The translations under genes were made by a program, and so were the position numbers. A DNA stretch of 64,000 nucleotides from Clostridium ljungdahlii DSM 13528 (GTDB lineage Bacteria > Bacillota > Clostridia > Clostridiales > Clostridiaceae). This document shows, piece after piece, positions 16,594 through 25,832 of this stretch; the stretch's first letter is position 1; each line of letters opens with the position of its first letter. The notes below the pieces were generated by a model, which searched no databases, was not told the origin of the DNA, and saw only the letters and a program-made list of their open reading frames with translations. The stretch lies in NCBI RefSeq assembly GCF_000143685.1, contig NC_014328.1, positions 4,566,066 through 4,630,065 of the forward strand, read 5' to 3'.

Positions 16594-18687
16594 TTAAACA
16601 ATTTTAAACCTCTGAACTATGCCATCTAAAGTTACTGCCAATGTATTTATTTTCTCTATAGATTCAACTATATTCTCAACAGCTGATTCTTGCTCCTCCA
16701 TTATTGCTGCAACTTCTTCTGTTGATGATGATGACTTTTCTATTATTGCAGATATTTCTTCATTAGACCTAATCAAATGATCTTTGCCTTCATTAACCTC
16801 ATTAATAGTACATTCTAAGTCTTCAATTTGAAGCATAGTATTAGAAATTGATTTACCGATAAATTGAAATGATTTCATGCATAATACCATTGACTTATTC
16901 ACTTCCCTACCAGTAATTTTAGCTTCATCCATATTATCCTTATTTAAAGCTATTTCTTCTTGTATCTCGTTCAATATCTTGCCTATTTTACGAGTTTCAT
17001 CAAGAGAACTATCTGCAAGTTTCTTAATTTCATCTGCAACAACTGCAAACCCCTTACCACTTTCTCCAGCCCTAGACGCCTCAATAGACGCATTTAAAGC
17101 TAAAAGATTTGTTTGCTCCGCAATAGAATTAATTGTAGACATAATTTCACCTATCAAATTTGATTTTTTGCATAACTTGTCTATATTACCGCCTAAATTT
17201 TTTGAGATCTTATCATTTTTGTTTAAATTCTCATTAAGTACTTCAATAGATTCACAACCTTGTGCCTGCATCTTTTTCATTTCTTCTGAATACTTTCCAA
17301 GATTAGAAATACTTAATACGGATTTTTCTATATTACTAGCAAGTAAATTTAGTTTGGAAAAGCTATTTTGTATTTTATCTACTTGTTCTCTAGTTCCTTT
17401 GGCTAGTTCATTAATAGTTTTCGTAATAACAGCAATAGAAGATGTTGTCTGTGATGAAGACACAGCCATACAATCCAAATATTGTACAATTTCTGTGGAA
17501 TGTTGCTTTATCGTTTGGACTGTTTCTAATAGTTCCTTCCTAAGTAGCTCCAAACTGTTTCCCATAATACCTATTTCATTTTTATTAGATATTATAATAT
17601 TTAAATTAGAACAATCATTTTTTGTTAAGTCTAACTTGGCCATTTTAGTAATAAAATCAGTTGCCACTTCTATTGGTTTAGATATTCTTTTTCCCATATA
17701 TAACGCAGCAACTGTTGAAAATATTATTCCTATTATAATAGCTCCTAAAATTGTATATATTGTATTATCTAAACTCTTAAGTACTTCTTTATTAGGAACA
17801 ATAAGCCCTACAATTTGCCCATTATATGCGGTATAATATGCAAATAACATTTTTTGCCCTTCAAAATTTATTTCAATAACCGATGACTTATTATTTTTTA
17901 TTTTACTTATTACACTTTTATACTTTCCGCCATTCATAGTACCTAAATTATATTTAGATGTTATGCTTTTATCAACTATAAAAGTATAGTCGCTACTTAA
18001 CAAAAATGCCCTGCCAGTATCATACACTCTTGTATTTAATATCAAGCTTTTTAGGCTCTCAAAAGACATATCTGCTCCTACTACCCCTACTAGTACATTA
18101 TTAAGATATATAGGTGCAGTATATGATATCACATTTATGTTTCTTAAAGAATCAACATAGGGCTTAGACCATAGTCCTTTCCTTGATTTAATAGGATCAT
18201 AATACCAGGACATCTTACTATCACCCTTTTTATAGTCTGCAAGTGTGTATAAATTTAATTTAATATTACCTTGATTTTTCACATTGTCATATTCATATCC
18301 TATATCATAAGTTTCATGTCCTCCTGTAAAATCTGGATCAAAATTCATATATAAATCTACTATATTTTTATTATTCTCACCTAAGCTTTTCATTAGTAGC
18401 CCTATATTATTTTCATATTCATTCATATAATTAGTATCATTTATCTTTGAAACATCCATACTCTGCAGAATTGCTTTTGACAATTCACTAACTGTGTTTT
18501 CCATTTTGGCAGGTTGTATAGAATACTCATTTCCTTTACTGGATGCTATATTCAACAGCTTGTCAATTGCTTCCGATTTAATTACCTGCGTTGATTTTAT
18601 AACGCTGACACCACCTACTATAATAGCAACTAAAATAAAACAAACTACTATAGTAGAAACTATTTTTGTTATGATTTTATTCTTCAA
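16594..18687 (-). CDS. Methyl-accepting chemotaxis protein with dCache sensor
   Basis: A 697-residue membrane chemoreceptor. TM1 is at about residues 10-30. A long extracytoplasmic region with dCache features ([22 protein letters not shown] near 155 and [16 protein letters not shown] near 200) follows, then TM2 near 312-332, HAMP ([16 protein letters not shown]) and the signalling coiled coil. The highly conserved hairpin tip appears as [35 protein letters not shown]. The start is TTG at 18687, supported by AAGGAGG 11 nt upstream and MKNKI followed by TM1. It is encoded next to agmatine deiminase, so an amine or amino-acid ligand of the Cache domain is a reasonable but unproven guess. The 51-bp hairpin terminates it. 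Confidence 0.93.
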   Translation of the reverse strand: MKNKIITKIVSTIVVCFILVAIIVGGVSVIKSTQVIKSEAIDKLLNIASSKGNEYSIQPAKMENTVSELSKAILQSMDVSKINDTNYMNEYENNIGLLMKSLGENNKNIVDLYMNFDPDFTGGHETYDIGYEYDNVKNQGNIKLNLYTLADYKKGDSKMSWYYDPIKSRKGLWSKPYVDSLRNINVISYTAPIYLNNVLVGVVGADMSFESLKSLILNTRVYDTGRAFLLSSDYTFIVDKSITSKYNLGTMNGGKYKSVISKIKNNKSSVIEINFEGQKMLFAYYTAYNGQIVGLIVPNKEVLKSLDNTIYTILGAIIIGIIFSTVAALYMGKRISKPIEVATDFITKMAKLDLTKNDCSNLNIIISNKNEIGIMGNSLELLRKELLETVQTIKQHSTEIVQYLDCMAVSSSQTTSSIAVITKTINELAKGTREQVDKIQNSFSKLNLLASNIEKSVLSISNLGKYSEEMKKMQAQGCESIEVLNENLNKNDKISKNLGGNIDKLCKKSNLIGEIMSTINSIAEQTNLLALNASIEASRAGESGKGFAVVADEIKKLADSSLDETRKIGKILNEIQEEIALNKDNMDEAKITGREVNKSMVLCMKSFQFIGKSISNTMLQIEDLECTINEVNEGKDHLIRSNEEISAIIEKSSSSTEEVAAIMEEQESAVENIVESIEKINTLAVTLDGIVQRFKIV

Positions 18688-18745
18688 CTCGAAACCTTCC
18701 TCCTTAACGGACTAAGTTCATTTCATGTACTTTTTTAAATTAATA

Positions 18746-18781
18746 CCCAGTGAAACTTTAAATTTAAATCATTCCACTGGG
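18746..18781 (-). terminator. Hairpin after aguA
   Basis: A 7-bp GC-rich stem CCCAGTG/CACTGGG plus AT pairs, located 75 bp after the aguA stop on the minus strand. The following sequence is AT-rich but not a continuous T-run, so termination may be partial and allow read-through to the chemoreceptor gene. Confidence 0.55.
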
Positions 18782-18855
18782 TCAATTTGAAAAGGTATTC
18801 TATTTTACATTTTCTCTACATTTGTGATTCTAGTATCATAAACTCTCAATACATT

Positions 18856-19953
18856 TTAAACTGCTGGCTGTTGTTGTGTAATGCAGTGAATATTTCCTCC
18901 ACCATATACTACTTCTCGAGTATTAACTCCAACTGCCTTACGTTCTGGGAACATAGCTTGAACCTGTTTCAATGCTAATGCATCATTTTCATCTCCATAC
19001 TGAGGAACAATAACTCCACCATTTACAATTAAGAAATTCATATATGAAGCAATGCAAATGTCTCCGTCTTCTCTTGGCATAGTTCCTTCAATGGCATCTA
19101 TAGCAAAATCACCTGAAATTGTAACTGGTTTTTCTGGTAAACACAATTTGTGAACCTTTAATTTACGTCCCTTTGCATCTGTTGCTTCACATAAAGTTTT
19201 ATATGCTGCCTGTGCCTCTTCGTAGAATGGATTTTTCTTATCGTCTGTATAAATACAAGCTACTTCTCCAGGGCGTATGAAACAAGCTACATCATCAATG
19301 TGTCCATTAGTTTCTTCTGGATCAATACCATCTTTAACCCAAATTACTTTTTCACAATTCAAGTAATCGCAAAGCTTTTTTTCTATTTCTTCTTTACTCA
19401 TGTGAGGGTTACGACCTTCACTTAACAAACACATTTCAGTTGTTATTACTGTACCTTCTCCATCTATATGGATTGAACCTCCTTCTAATACAAAACCTGT
19501 AGTTCTGTATGTATCAATTCCTTCAATTTCACATACCTTACGTGCTACTAAGTCATCTTGGTCCCAAGGGAAATAAAGTCCATCTACAAGGCCACCCCAT
19601 GCATTGAATTCCCAGTCACATCCTCTAATTCCACCCTTATCATTAATTACAAAAGAGGGACCGCAATCACGGATCCAAGAATCATTACTTGCTATTTCAA
19701 CTACTCTAATTTCTGATGGTAATTGCTCACGGCAATTTGCATATTGTTCTTTAGAAACACACATAGTAACTGGTTCAAACTTATTGATAGCTTTTGCTAC
19801 TTCAGCGTATGCTTTCTGTGCAGGTTTTGCTCCATCTCTCCAGTTATCTGGTCTTTCTGGCCATAACATCCAAGTCCTTGTATGTTTTTCAAATTCTCCA
19901 GGCATTCTGTATCCATCCTGTTTTGGTGTTGTTCCTTCAATTCTTTTTGTCAT
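18856..19953 (-). CDS. aguA: Agmatine deiminase
   Basis: A 365-residue enzyme hydrolysing agmatine to N-carbamoylputrescine and ammonia. The guanidine-modifying (pentein) fold motifs are present: MPGEFEKHTRTWMLWPERPDNW at residues 18-39, SNDSWIRDCGPSFVIN near residue 89, GGSIHIDGEGTV near residue 158, NGHIDDVACFIRPG near 217, and the C-terminal GGGNIHCITQQQP with catalytic Cys357, as in characterised agmatine deiminases. The length equals the family norm. GGAGG lies upstream. It follows the antiporter gene by 41 bp on the same strand, so both are read from the sigma-54-type promoter at 21562-21577. The remaining pathway genes (ptcA, arcC) are 8 kb away in the same island. Confidence 0.97.
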   Translation of the reverse strand: MTKRIEGTTPKQDGYRMPGEFEKHTRTWMLWPERPDNWRDGAKPAQKAYAEVAKAINKFEPVTMCVSKEQYANCREQLPSEIRVVEIASNDSWIRDCGPSFVINDKGGIRGCDWEFNAWGGLVDGLYFPWDQDDLVARKVCEIEGIDTYRTTGFVLEGGSIHIDGEGTVITTEMCLLSEGRNPHMSKEEIEKKLCDYLNCEKVIWVKDGIDPEETNGHIDDVACFIRPGEVACIYTDDKKNPFYEEAQAAYKTLCEATDAKGRKLKVHKLCLPEKPVTISGDFAIDAIEGTMPREDGDICIASYMNFLIVNGGVIVPQYGDENDALALKQVQAMFPERKAVGVNTREVVYGGGNIHCITQQQPAV

Positions 19954-19994
19954 AATTATAACCCTCCTAATTTTAGATCAATATTTTATGTTAA

Positions 19995-21374
19995 TTATTG
20001 GTTTTGCTTTACTAGTTCTTCATTTTTAATTTTTTTCACTCTTATAAAAATTTCTTCAACTACATAACCTATAATAGCTCCTATTGTAATTGGCAATTTT
20101 GATCCAATATCGTCTGCAGACAATGGTATAGCCGTCAAGATGATAGCTATTATAGCTATTGTCATTGGAGCATATGCAGCTAGTTTAATAACAAAATTAC
20201 TTCCACCAACCTTAAATGGTCTTTCCTTATCAGAATCAATTTTACGAAGCTTTAAGAAAGCTGGAAACATTGGTATATAGCTTGATAAAAACATAACTAA
20301 ATTTAAGGCAAAAAAGCTCCAAAATAAATCTTGATTAGGTATAAATGGTGCAATTACAACAACAACAGTTGCAACAATACCATTCATTATAGATACTCCT
20401 ATAGGCATACCATTTTTTTTACTTTTTCCAATAAATACTTTTGGCATATTTCCATCTTCTGCCGCATATTGAACTACATTATTAACACCTAATGACCATG
20501 AAATCATATTTCCAAACAATGTAAGCATAAATATAAAAGCCATAACTCCAATAAACATCCCAGTTTTTTGGCCCGTCAATATCTGAAGAGCATCAATCAT
20601 TCCACTGCTTGTACTAATTTGAGATGTAGGTATTGCAGCACTAATACCAAAACTTGAAAATATATAAATTGCAGCTATAACAATACCACCGATAATAATT
20701 GCCTGTGGAATTTGCTTTTTTGGGTTTTCCATGCTATCTGTAAAAGTACATACAACTTCAAATCCCAGCATATTAAATATTATTACTGAAATAAGTGATA
20801 TACTCTTCATATCCAAAGTTGGTAAAAAGGACCTTACTGTAAATGCATTAGCCACACCATGTGTCATAGCGCCATAAATTCCTAGGCCTCCAAGTGTGAG
20901 TGCCAAAAGCATTTTTAGAACTGCTGCTCCATTAAGAATCCATACACTATCACTTACTGGATAAAAACTAATAAATACAACAATCCAAATAAATGCAAGT
21001 TCTATTATAATTGTTGGCAATGTTGGTATTGAAGCCCCTGTAATTATTTGTAAAATTTGAGGTATCATAACGGCCAAAGAAGCCATCCACAGTGGGAAAT
21101 TAAGCCAGTAATACCAAGCTGTCCTAGATGCCATTCTATTTCCAAAAGCTCTCTTTACCCAATCATACATACCTCCTTGTCCCTCATAAGTCGTACCAAG
21201 TTCTACTGCTATTAATCCATAAGGTAATAAAAATGCCACTATAAGTAATATCCACCAAAAAAACTGCTGATTTCCAATTGCAGCTACAGGAGCAGCTGCT
21301 TCTGCTACAAATACTACACATATAACTGTTAAAATGACATCAAACATCCTAAACTTTTTTTTATCACTATCCAT
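19995..21374 (-). CDS. aguD: APC-family amino acid/amine antiporter, probably agmatine:putrescine
   Basis: A 459-residue inner-membrane transporter with about twelve helices. It opens with RMFDVILTVICVVFVAEAAAPVAAIGNQQFFWW and includes PYGLIAVELGTTYEGQGGMYDWVKRAFG, typical of the glutamate:GABA/agmatine antiporter branch of the APC superfamily. In agmatine deiminase loci such a permease exchanges external agmatine for the putrescine made inside. Its place directly before aguA supports this role. AGGAGA precedes the ATG. The transcript from the -24/-12 site at 21562-21577 would have a leader of about 175 nt. The specificity and symbol come from context, not from substrate-binding residues. Confidence 0.82.
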   Translation of the reverse strand: MDSDKKKFRMFDVILTVICVVFVAEAAAPVAAIGNQQFFWWILLIVAFLLPYGLIAVELGTTYEGQGGMYDWVKRAFGNRMASRTAWYYWLNFPLWMASLAVMIPQILQIITGASIPTLPTIIIELAFIWIVVFISFYPVSDSVWILNGAAVLKMLLALTLGGLGIYGAMTHGVANAFTVRSFLPTLDMKSISLISVIIFNMLGFEVVCTFTDSMENPKKQIPQAIIIGGIVIAAIYIFSSFGISAAIPTSQISTSSGMIDALQILTGQKTGMFIGVMAFIFMLTLFGNMISWSLGVNNVVQYAAEDGNMPKVFIGKSKKNGMPIGVSIMNGIVATVVVVIAPFIPNQDLFWSFFALNLVMFLSSYIPMFPAFLKLRKIDSDKERPFKVGGSNFVIKLAAYAPMTIAIIAIILTAIPLSADDIGSKLPITIGAIIGYVVEEIFIRVKKIKNEELVKQNQ

Positions 21375-21561
21375 TTTAAATTTCTCCTTTCCTACTTTAA
21401 TTTTCTCTTCACTTCTTGTTCTTATAAATTGTTTACATATTGTCTTACATAACCTTTATTCATTACACTACATTCCGGAAATAGCATAATCTAGATTATC
21501 TTTAGGTCCTAAATTTTATTTTTCATATTACTACATTTAAATGTTTACAATATTTTTATTA

Positions 21562-21577
21562 AGCAATCTTCGTGCCA
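21562..21577 (-). promoter_or_regulatory. Sigma-54 promoter for the antiporter-aguA pair
   Basis: The minus strand reads TGGCACGAAGATTGCT, an exact match to the TGGCAC-N5-TTGCW consensus with GG and GC ten bases apart. The predicted start site is near 21550, about 175 nt before the antiporter ATG. Two palindromic operator-like sites lie 61 and 126 bp upstream, where enhancer-binding proteins normally bind. The EBP1 terminator lies between. Confidence 0.85.
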
Positions 21578-21579
21578 AT

Positions 21580-21618
21580 AAAAAAAGGCTTGAATCGCGC
21601 CAATTCAAGCCTTTTTTT
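21580..21618 (-). terminator. Terminator of the first EBP gene
   Basis: A perfect 16-bp stem AAAAAAAGGCTTGAAT/ATTCAAGCCTTTTTTT with a 7-nt loop. On the minus strand its T-run abuts the -24 element of the sigma-54 promoter at 21577, insulating that promoter from EBP transcription. Confidence 0.88.
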
Positions 21619-21637
21619 TATACTAATTTAAAAAATC

Positions 21638-21652
21638 ATGTCAAAGTGACAT
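21638..21652. promoter_or_regulatory. Palindromic enhancer-like site (agu proximal)
   Basis: ATGTCA-AAG-TGACAT, a perfect 6+3+6 palindrome 61 bp upstream of the -24 element for the antiporter-aguA pair. It belongs to a family of six similar sites in the island and is inferred to be the binding site of the Fis-type HTH of the two EBPs. Confidence 0.65.
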
Positions 21653-21702
21653 AAAAATATATAAACACCGTATTATATCTAGGTTTCTGGATTTAAAAAT
21701 GC

Positions 21703-21717
21703 ATTTCATATTGAAAT
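21703..21717. promoter_or_regulatory. Palindromic enhancer-like site (agu distal)
   Basis: ATTTCA-TAT-TGAAAT, a perfect 6+3+6 palindrome, 126 bp upstream of the agu -24 element and centred 65 bp from the proximal site (about six helical turns), the same face of the DNA. Confidence 0.6.
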
Positions 21718-21850
21718 ATATGATAAAACTATATACTTTAAATATAAAATGAAACGTAATCTAATTGTATTTTACTGTACAAAAAATTAAAATTAGCATG
21801 TTATTATATTTTTCATACTAATTTTAAATATAATAACATACTAATCTTTA

Positions 21851-23188
21851 TCAAGAAATATTAATCATGTCGGGGGGCTCGAGATGATATTTAGCAATTT
21901 TTCTATAAACTGATGACCTGCTTATTCCAAGAGCCTCTGCAACTCTAATCTTTCCAGCTTCATCCCATCCAAACCAATCTAGTGTTTTTCTAAGCACCTC
22001 CTTCTCCATTTCCTCAATTGGCACAATACCCTCTGGCTTTATTCTTACTTCATTTTCTCCTATAAATTCATTTGGCAAACTTGCCTCAGTTATATACTTG
22101 CTGTTTTCAAAATTCATCGCATATTCAATTACATTTCTAAGTTCCCTTACATTACCCTCCCACTTATGAATATTAAATAATTTTTTAACTTTAGGACTTA
22201 AGCCAATTATATTTTTTTTAAACACCTTACAATACTTTTCAATTAAATAATCACTTATGAGAAAAATATCATCTTTTCTTTCTATCAAGCTGGGAATCTT
22301 AAAGCATATTACATTTAATCTATAATATAGATCCTTTCTGAATTTACCTTCCTCTACCATCTTTTTAAGCTCTATATTTGTTGCCCCTATTATTCTAACG
22401 TTTACACCGACTTCTTTATTTGAACCTATTTTGCATATTTTCCTGTCTTCTATAGCTCTTAATATTTTATTTTGCATAAACTGGCTCATATTTTCTATTT
22501 CATCTAAAAAAATTGTTCCTCCATCAGCTTCTTCAAACTTTCCAACTTTTCCATTGGAGTTTGCACCTGTAAAGGCTCCCTTTTCATAACCAAAGAGTTC
22601 ACTCTCAAGAAGTGAATCAGGTATAGCACCACAGTTAACTACTATAAACTTCTTATTCCTCCTTGGTGAAATATCATGAATAGCTTTTGCAAACAGTTCT
22701 TTTCCCGTACCTGTCTGTCCCAATAAAAGAATGGTAGAATCGTATCTCCCAACTATTTTAACTTTTTCCTTGAGATTTAACATAACATCACTCTCACCAA
22801 TAATTCTAGAAAGATACTTTCTTTCTTTACTATTTCCTGCATTTGCTTTTTTCTCAACAGTGCATAAAATATACTTTATTTTTTTTTCTTCTGTTAGATG
22901 TTTAATTGTATATGTAATACTGTCTTCTAGGTCAGTTAACTTCACTTCTTTATTTTTTTCGTCATCTTTATAAAAATCCTTTTCTATATCATCTATAAAC
23001 TTTTCAATTTTGCTCATATCACTATAAGTATCAAAAACATTTCCGCATTTTTCATTGAAGTAAGCTGCATTTTTAATTAGATCAAAAAATATTACGCCTC
23101 TATCATACATATCCATGATATTAATATACTTATCAAGAATACTGTTATCAAAAGTATTTTTTTTATCATAATATTTTAAAGTAAACAT
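21851..23188 (-). CDS. Sigma-54-dependent transcriptional activator (EBP1)
   Basis: A 445-residue enhancer-binding protein. The start MFTLKYYDKKN is favoured because AAAGGG lies 9 nt upstream; an earlier in-frame ATG overlaps that site. The N-terminal 120 residues resemble a PAS-like sensor (YDRGVIFFDLIKNAAYFNEKC). The AAA+ domain (about 130-360) has Walker A GQTGTGKE, the sigma-54 contact loop GAFTGA, Walker B GGTIFLDEIE and VRIIGATN. A Fis-type HTH (AGKIRVAEALGISRSSVYRKI) ends the protein. It lies between its paralogue and the antiporter gene and has its own sigma-54-type promoter and operator-like sites. Inferred role: activator of agmatine catabolism and of itself. The AAA+ DNA is nearly identical to EBP2. 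Confidence 0.93.
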   Translation of the reverse strand: MFTLKYYDKKNTFDNSILDKYINIMDMYDRGVIFFDLIKNAAYFNEKCGNVFDTYSDMSKIEKFIDDIEKDFYKDDEKNKEVKLTDLEDSITYTIKHLTEEKKIKYILCTVEKKANAGNSKERKYLSRIIGESDVMLNLKEKVKIVGRYDSTILLLGQTGTGKELFAKAIHDISPRRNKKFIVVNCGAIPDSLLESELFGYEKGAFTGANSNGKVGKFEEADGGTIFLDEIENMSQFMQNKILRAIEDRKICKIGSNKEVGVNVRIIGATNIELKKMVEEGKFRKDLYYRLNVICFKIPSLIERKDDIFLISDYLIEKYCKVFKKNIIGLSPKVKKLFNIHKWEGNVRELRNVIEYAMNFENSKYITEASLPNEFIGENEVRIKPEGIVPIEEMEKEVLRKTLDWFGWDEAGKIRVAEALGISRSSVYRKIAKYHLEPPDMINIS

Positions 23189-23245
23189 ATACAACATCCC
23201 TTTTTAACTTAATTTTTAATTTATAAACTTATAATACTTTTTATA

Positions 23246-23261
23246 AGCAACATTTATACCA
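23246..23261 (-). promoter_or_regulatory. Sigma-54-type promoter for EBP1
   Basis: The minus strand reads TGGTATAAATGTTGCT: invariant GG and GC with ten bases between and the full TTGCT -12 block; the -24 block is TGGTAT instead of TGGCAC. The predicted start is near 23234, 46 nt before the EBP1 ATG. Operator-like sites begin 63 bp upstream, matching the spacing at the other two promoters, which suggests autoregulation. Confidence 0.7.
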
Positions 23262-23266
23262 AATAA

Positions 23267-23301
23267 AAAAGCCCTATAAATATATGATTTATAAGGCTTT
23301 T
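23267..23301 (-). terminator. Terminator of the second EBP gene
   Basis: A 15-bp stem with one mismatch, AAAAGCCCTATAAAT/ATTTATAAGGCTTTT, with a T-run on the minus strand. It separates EBP2 from EBP1, so the two genes are not a simple operon. Confidence 0.8.
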
Positions 23302-23323
23302 CATTATATTAAATTATAAATTC

Positions 23324-23351
23324 ATCTCAATTTGACATATCAATTTGAAAT
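23324..23351. promoter_or_regulatory. Two overlapping enhancer-like sites upstream of EBP1
   Basis: ATCTCA-ATT-TGACAT at 23324-23338 and ATATCA-ATT-TGAAAT at 23337-23351 overlap by two bases. Both match the ATnTCA-N3-TGAnAT pattern. They lie 63 and 76 bp upstream of the EBP1 -24 element; the second overlaps the end of the EBP2 coding region. Confidence 0.6.
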
Positions 23352-24677
23352 ATCGTTTACACTATATTCAAGACCATACTTTATAACTTTTCTGTAAACT
23401 GATGATCTGCTTATTCCAAGAGCTTCTGCAGCTTTAATCTTTCCGGCTTCATCCCACCCAAACCAGTCTAATGTTTTTCTAAGTATTTCTTTTTCCATTT
23501 CCTCAATTGATATAATATCTTTTGGCTCTATTTTTACTTCATTTTCTCCTATAAATTCATCTGGCAAACTTGCCTCAGTTATATACTTGCTGTTTTCAAA
23601 ATTCATCGCATATTCAATTACATTTCTAAGTTCCCTTACATTACCCTCCCACTTATGAATATTAAATAACTTTTTAACTTTAGGACTTAAGCCAATTATA
23701 TTTTTTTTAAACACCTTACAATACTTTTCAATTAAATAATCACTTATGAGAAAAATATCATCTTTTCTTTCTATCAAGCTGGGAATCTTAAAGCATATTA
23801 CATTTAATCTATAATATAGATCCTTTCTGAATTTACCTTCCTCTACCATCTTTTTAAGCTCTATATTTGTTGCCCCTATTATTCTAACGTTTACACCGAC
23901 TTCTTTATTTGAACCTATTTTGCATATTTTCCTGTCTTCTATAGCTCTTAATATTTTATTTTGCATAAACTGGCTCATATTTTCTATTTCATCTAAAAAA
24001 ATTGTTCCTCCATCAGCTTCTTCAAACTTTCCAACTTTTCCATTGGAGTTTGCACCTGTAAAGGCTCCCTTTTCATAACCAAAGAGTTCACTCTCAAGAA
24101 GTGAATCAGGTATAGCACCACAGTTAACTACTATAAACTTCTTATTCCTCCTTGGTGAAATATCATGAATAGCTTTTGCAAACAGTTCTTTTCCCGTACC
24201 TGTCTGTCCCAATAAAAGAATGGTAGAATCGTATCTTCCAACTATTTTAACTTTCGCCTTGAGATTTAACATGACATCGCTTTCACCAATGATTTTAGAA
24301 ATATAATTACTTTTTCTGATGTTTCTTTTATTAGATTTCATTTCAATAGTACATAAAACATATTTTACTTTTTTTTCTTCTATTAAATGCTTAATCGTAT
24401 ATGTAATATCAGTTTCTAAACCTATCAAATTTACTTCTTTATTTTCTCTATCATCTTCATAAAAATCTTTTTCTATACCATTTATAAACTTTCCAATTTC
24501 GCTCATACCACTATTAGTATTAAAAATATTTCTGCATTTTTCATTGAAGTAAGCTGTATTTTTGATTAAATCAAAAAATATTACGCCTTTATCATACATA
24601 TTCATAATATTGATATATTTATCAAGAATACTGTTATTGAAAGCATTTTTTTCATCATAATACTTCAAAATGAACAT
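23340..24677 (-). CDS. Sigma-54-dependent transcriptional activator (EBP2), paralogue of EBP1
   Basis: A 445-residue enhancer-binding protein with the same plan as EBP1: PAS-like N-terminus (YDKGVIFFDLIKNTAYFNEKC), AAA+ domain with GQTGTGKE, GAFTGA and FLDEIE, and a C-terminal Fis-type HTH (AGKIKAAEALGISRSSVYRKV). The start MFILKYYDEKN is supported by AGAGTG 7 nt upstream. The N-terminal domain differs from EBP1 at about a third of positions, but from about residue 133 to 400 the two proteins are almost identical, as is their DNA, including silent positions. Different sensor domains with a shared AAA+ core suggest two input signals acting on the same promoters. No sigma-54 promoter was found upstream of this gene. 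Confidence 0.93.
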   Translation of the reverse strand: MFILKYYDEKNAFNNSILDKYINIMNMYDKGVIFFDLIKNTAYFNEKCRNIFNTNSGMSEIGKFINGIEKDFYEDDRENKEVNLIGLETDITYTIKHLIEEKKVKYVLCTIEMKSNKRNIRKSNYISKIIGESDVMLNLKAKVKIVGRYDSTILLLGQTGTGKELFAKAIHDISPRRNKKFIVVNCGAIPDSLLESELFGYEKGAFTGANSNGKVGKFEEADGGTIFLDEIENMSQFMQNKILRAIEDRKICKIGSNKEVGVNVRIIGATNIELKKMVEEGKFRKDLYYRLNVICFKIPSLIERKDDIFLISDYLIEKYCKVFKKNIIGLSPKVKKLFNIHKWEGNVRELRNVIEYAMNFENSKYITEASLPDEFIGENEVKIEPKDIISIEEMEKEILRKTLDWFGWDEAGKIKAAEALGISRSSVYRKVIKYGLEYSVNDISN

Positions 24678-24780
24678 ATACAATCACTCTTTTCTTCTAA
24701 TTAGCTTTATAATATCATAATTTTCTACAAATTTCTACAAACATTAAAATTCACTTTTAATTATACTTTACTTAATCATT

Positions 24781-24796
24781 TGGTATAGTTTATGCT
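24781..24796 (+). promoter_or_regulatory. Candidate sigma-54 promoter for the amidohydrolase gene
   Basis: The plus strand reads TGGTATAGTTTATGCT: GG and GC are ten bases apart, with two departures in the -24 block and ATGCT in place of TTGCT. The predicted start would be about 18 nt before the ATG, very close to the GGAG site. Upstream, only partial operator matches occur (ATATCA at 24712 and ACTTCAAAATGAACA at 24662), so this is weaker than the other three. Confidence 0.4.
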
Positions 24797-24825
24797 TTAT
24801 TATTTAATTTGAAGGAGTGATTTAA

Positions 24826-25695
24826 ATGAAAATAATTGATTCACATTTACATTTTTCAAATATTAATAGTTTTAAAGAAACAGCCTTAAACTTATCAAAC
24901 GTAAACTACTCCAGTACAGGATTAAAGGAGGAATTTCAAAAAAGCCACGTAATCATTGGCATAGGTATGGGATTAACAGAAAAAGAAATTGGAGGATTTC
25001 CAGATTTAAATTCTGATAATCCTATGGATTTAGATCTTGAAGAAAAAATACCCGATAATCTAGTTTACTGTTTAGGAATTAATCCACAAAAATTAAATGA
25101 TGAAGAACTATCAAAAATTGAAAAAAGAATTAAAAATAGTAAAGTAGTAGGATTAAAAATTTATCCGGGATATTATCCTTATTATGTTTGGGACAAAATA
25201 TACGACCCTATATATAAATTAGCTTCATCTTATAAAATACCAGTTGTCATCCATGGCGGTGACCCATATTCAAGCAAAGCCCTTGTAAAATATTCTCATC
25301 CAATACACATAGATGAACTTGCAGTAAGCCATAGAAATATAAATTTTGTTATTGCTCACTTTGGAAACCCCTGGATAATGAGTGCTGCTGAAGTGATATA
25401 TAAAAATTCCAATGTTTACACTGATCTTTCAGGACTTCTAGTAGGCAATCAAAATGATATTGAGGCATTTAAAAATGACCAGTATTTTATCCAGCATATT
25501 CAAAGAGGAATTACATTTATTAAAGTTATTCCAAATTGGTACGAAAAATTTCTATTTGGAACAGACTGGCCGTTGGTACCTATAAAAAATTATGTTGAAC
25601 TTATAAAGTCCCTTTTTGATGAAAAATTTTATGATTATATTTTTTATAAAAATGCTTTAAAAGTATTTCCTAGATTGAATAGCTTTTTTAAGTAA
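24826..25695 (+). CDS. Amidohydrolase-family (PF04909-like) metal-dependent hydrolase
   Basis: A 289-residue TIM-barrel hydrolase of the amidohydrolase-2 type. Metal-site motifs in order are DSHLHF (residues 5-10), GLKIYPGYYPYYV near residue 108, VVIHGGDP near 141, VIAHFGNP near 179 and FGTDWPL near 245. GAAGGAG precedes the ATG. The gene lies between the EBP genes and a Cache protein inside the agmatine island, possibly under a sigma-54 promoter. The substrate is unknown. An amide, guanidino or carbamoyl compound linked to polyamine use is an inference from context only; a decarboxylase of the same superfamily is an alternative. Confidence 0.78.
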   Translation: MKIIDSHLHFSNINSFKETALNLSNVNYSSTGLKEEFQKSHVIIGIGMGLTEKEIGGFPDLNSDNPMDLDLEEKIPDNLVYCLGINPQKLNDEELSKIEKRIKNSKVVGLKIYPGYYPYYVWDKIYDPIYKLASSYKIPVVIHGGDPYSSKALVKYSHPIHIDELAVSHRNINFVIAHFGNPWIMSAAEVIYKNSNVYTDLSGLLVGNQNDIEAFKNDQYFIQHIQRGITFIKVIPNWYEKFLFGTDWPLVPIKNYVELIKSLFDEKFYDYIFYKNALKVFPRLNSFFK

Positions 25696-25725
25696 ATGTT
25701 ATGAGTATTTAACTCATAACATTTA
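25693..25725. terminator. Hairpin overlapping the amidohydrolase stop codon
   Basis: A perfect 14-bp stem TAAATGTTATGAGT/ACTCATAACATTTA. Its first three bases are the TAA stop codon. The following sequence is not a T-run, so it may act as a weak terminator or an mRNA stabiliser. Confidence 0.5.
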
Positions 25726-25832
25726 CCTATTCTATTCTCAATGGGACTATATTCTTATTGAAAATAACTACATTTAACATTATTATAAGAGTATCACAAT
25801 ATTAAATACACTAGAAGATCCGGAGGGATAGA

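Noticed and set aside
16877..17836. A 319-codon plus-strand open frame
   Set aside because: It is antisense to the coiled-coil part of the chemoreceptor gene; the Leu/Ser/Ile-rich translation is the usual mirror of a helical protein.
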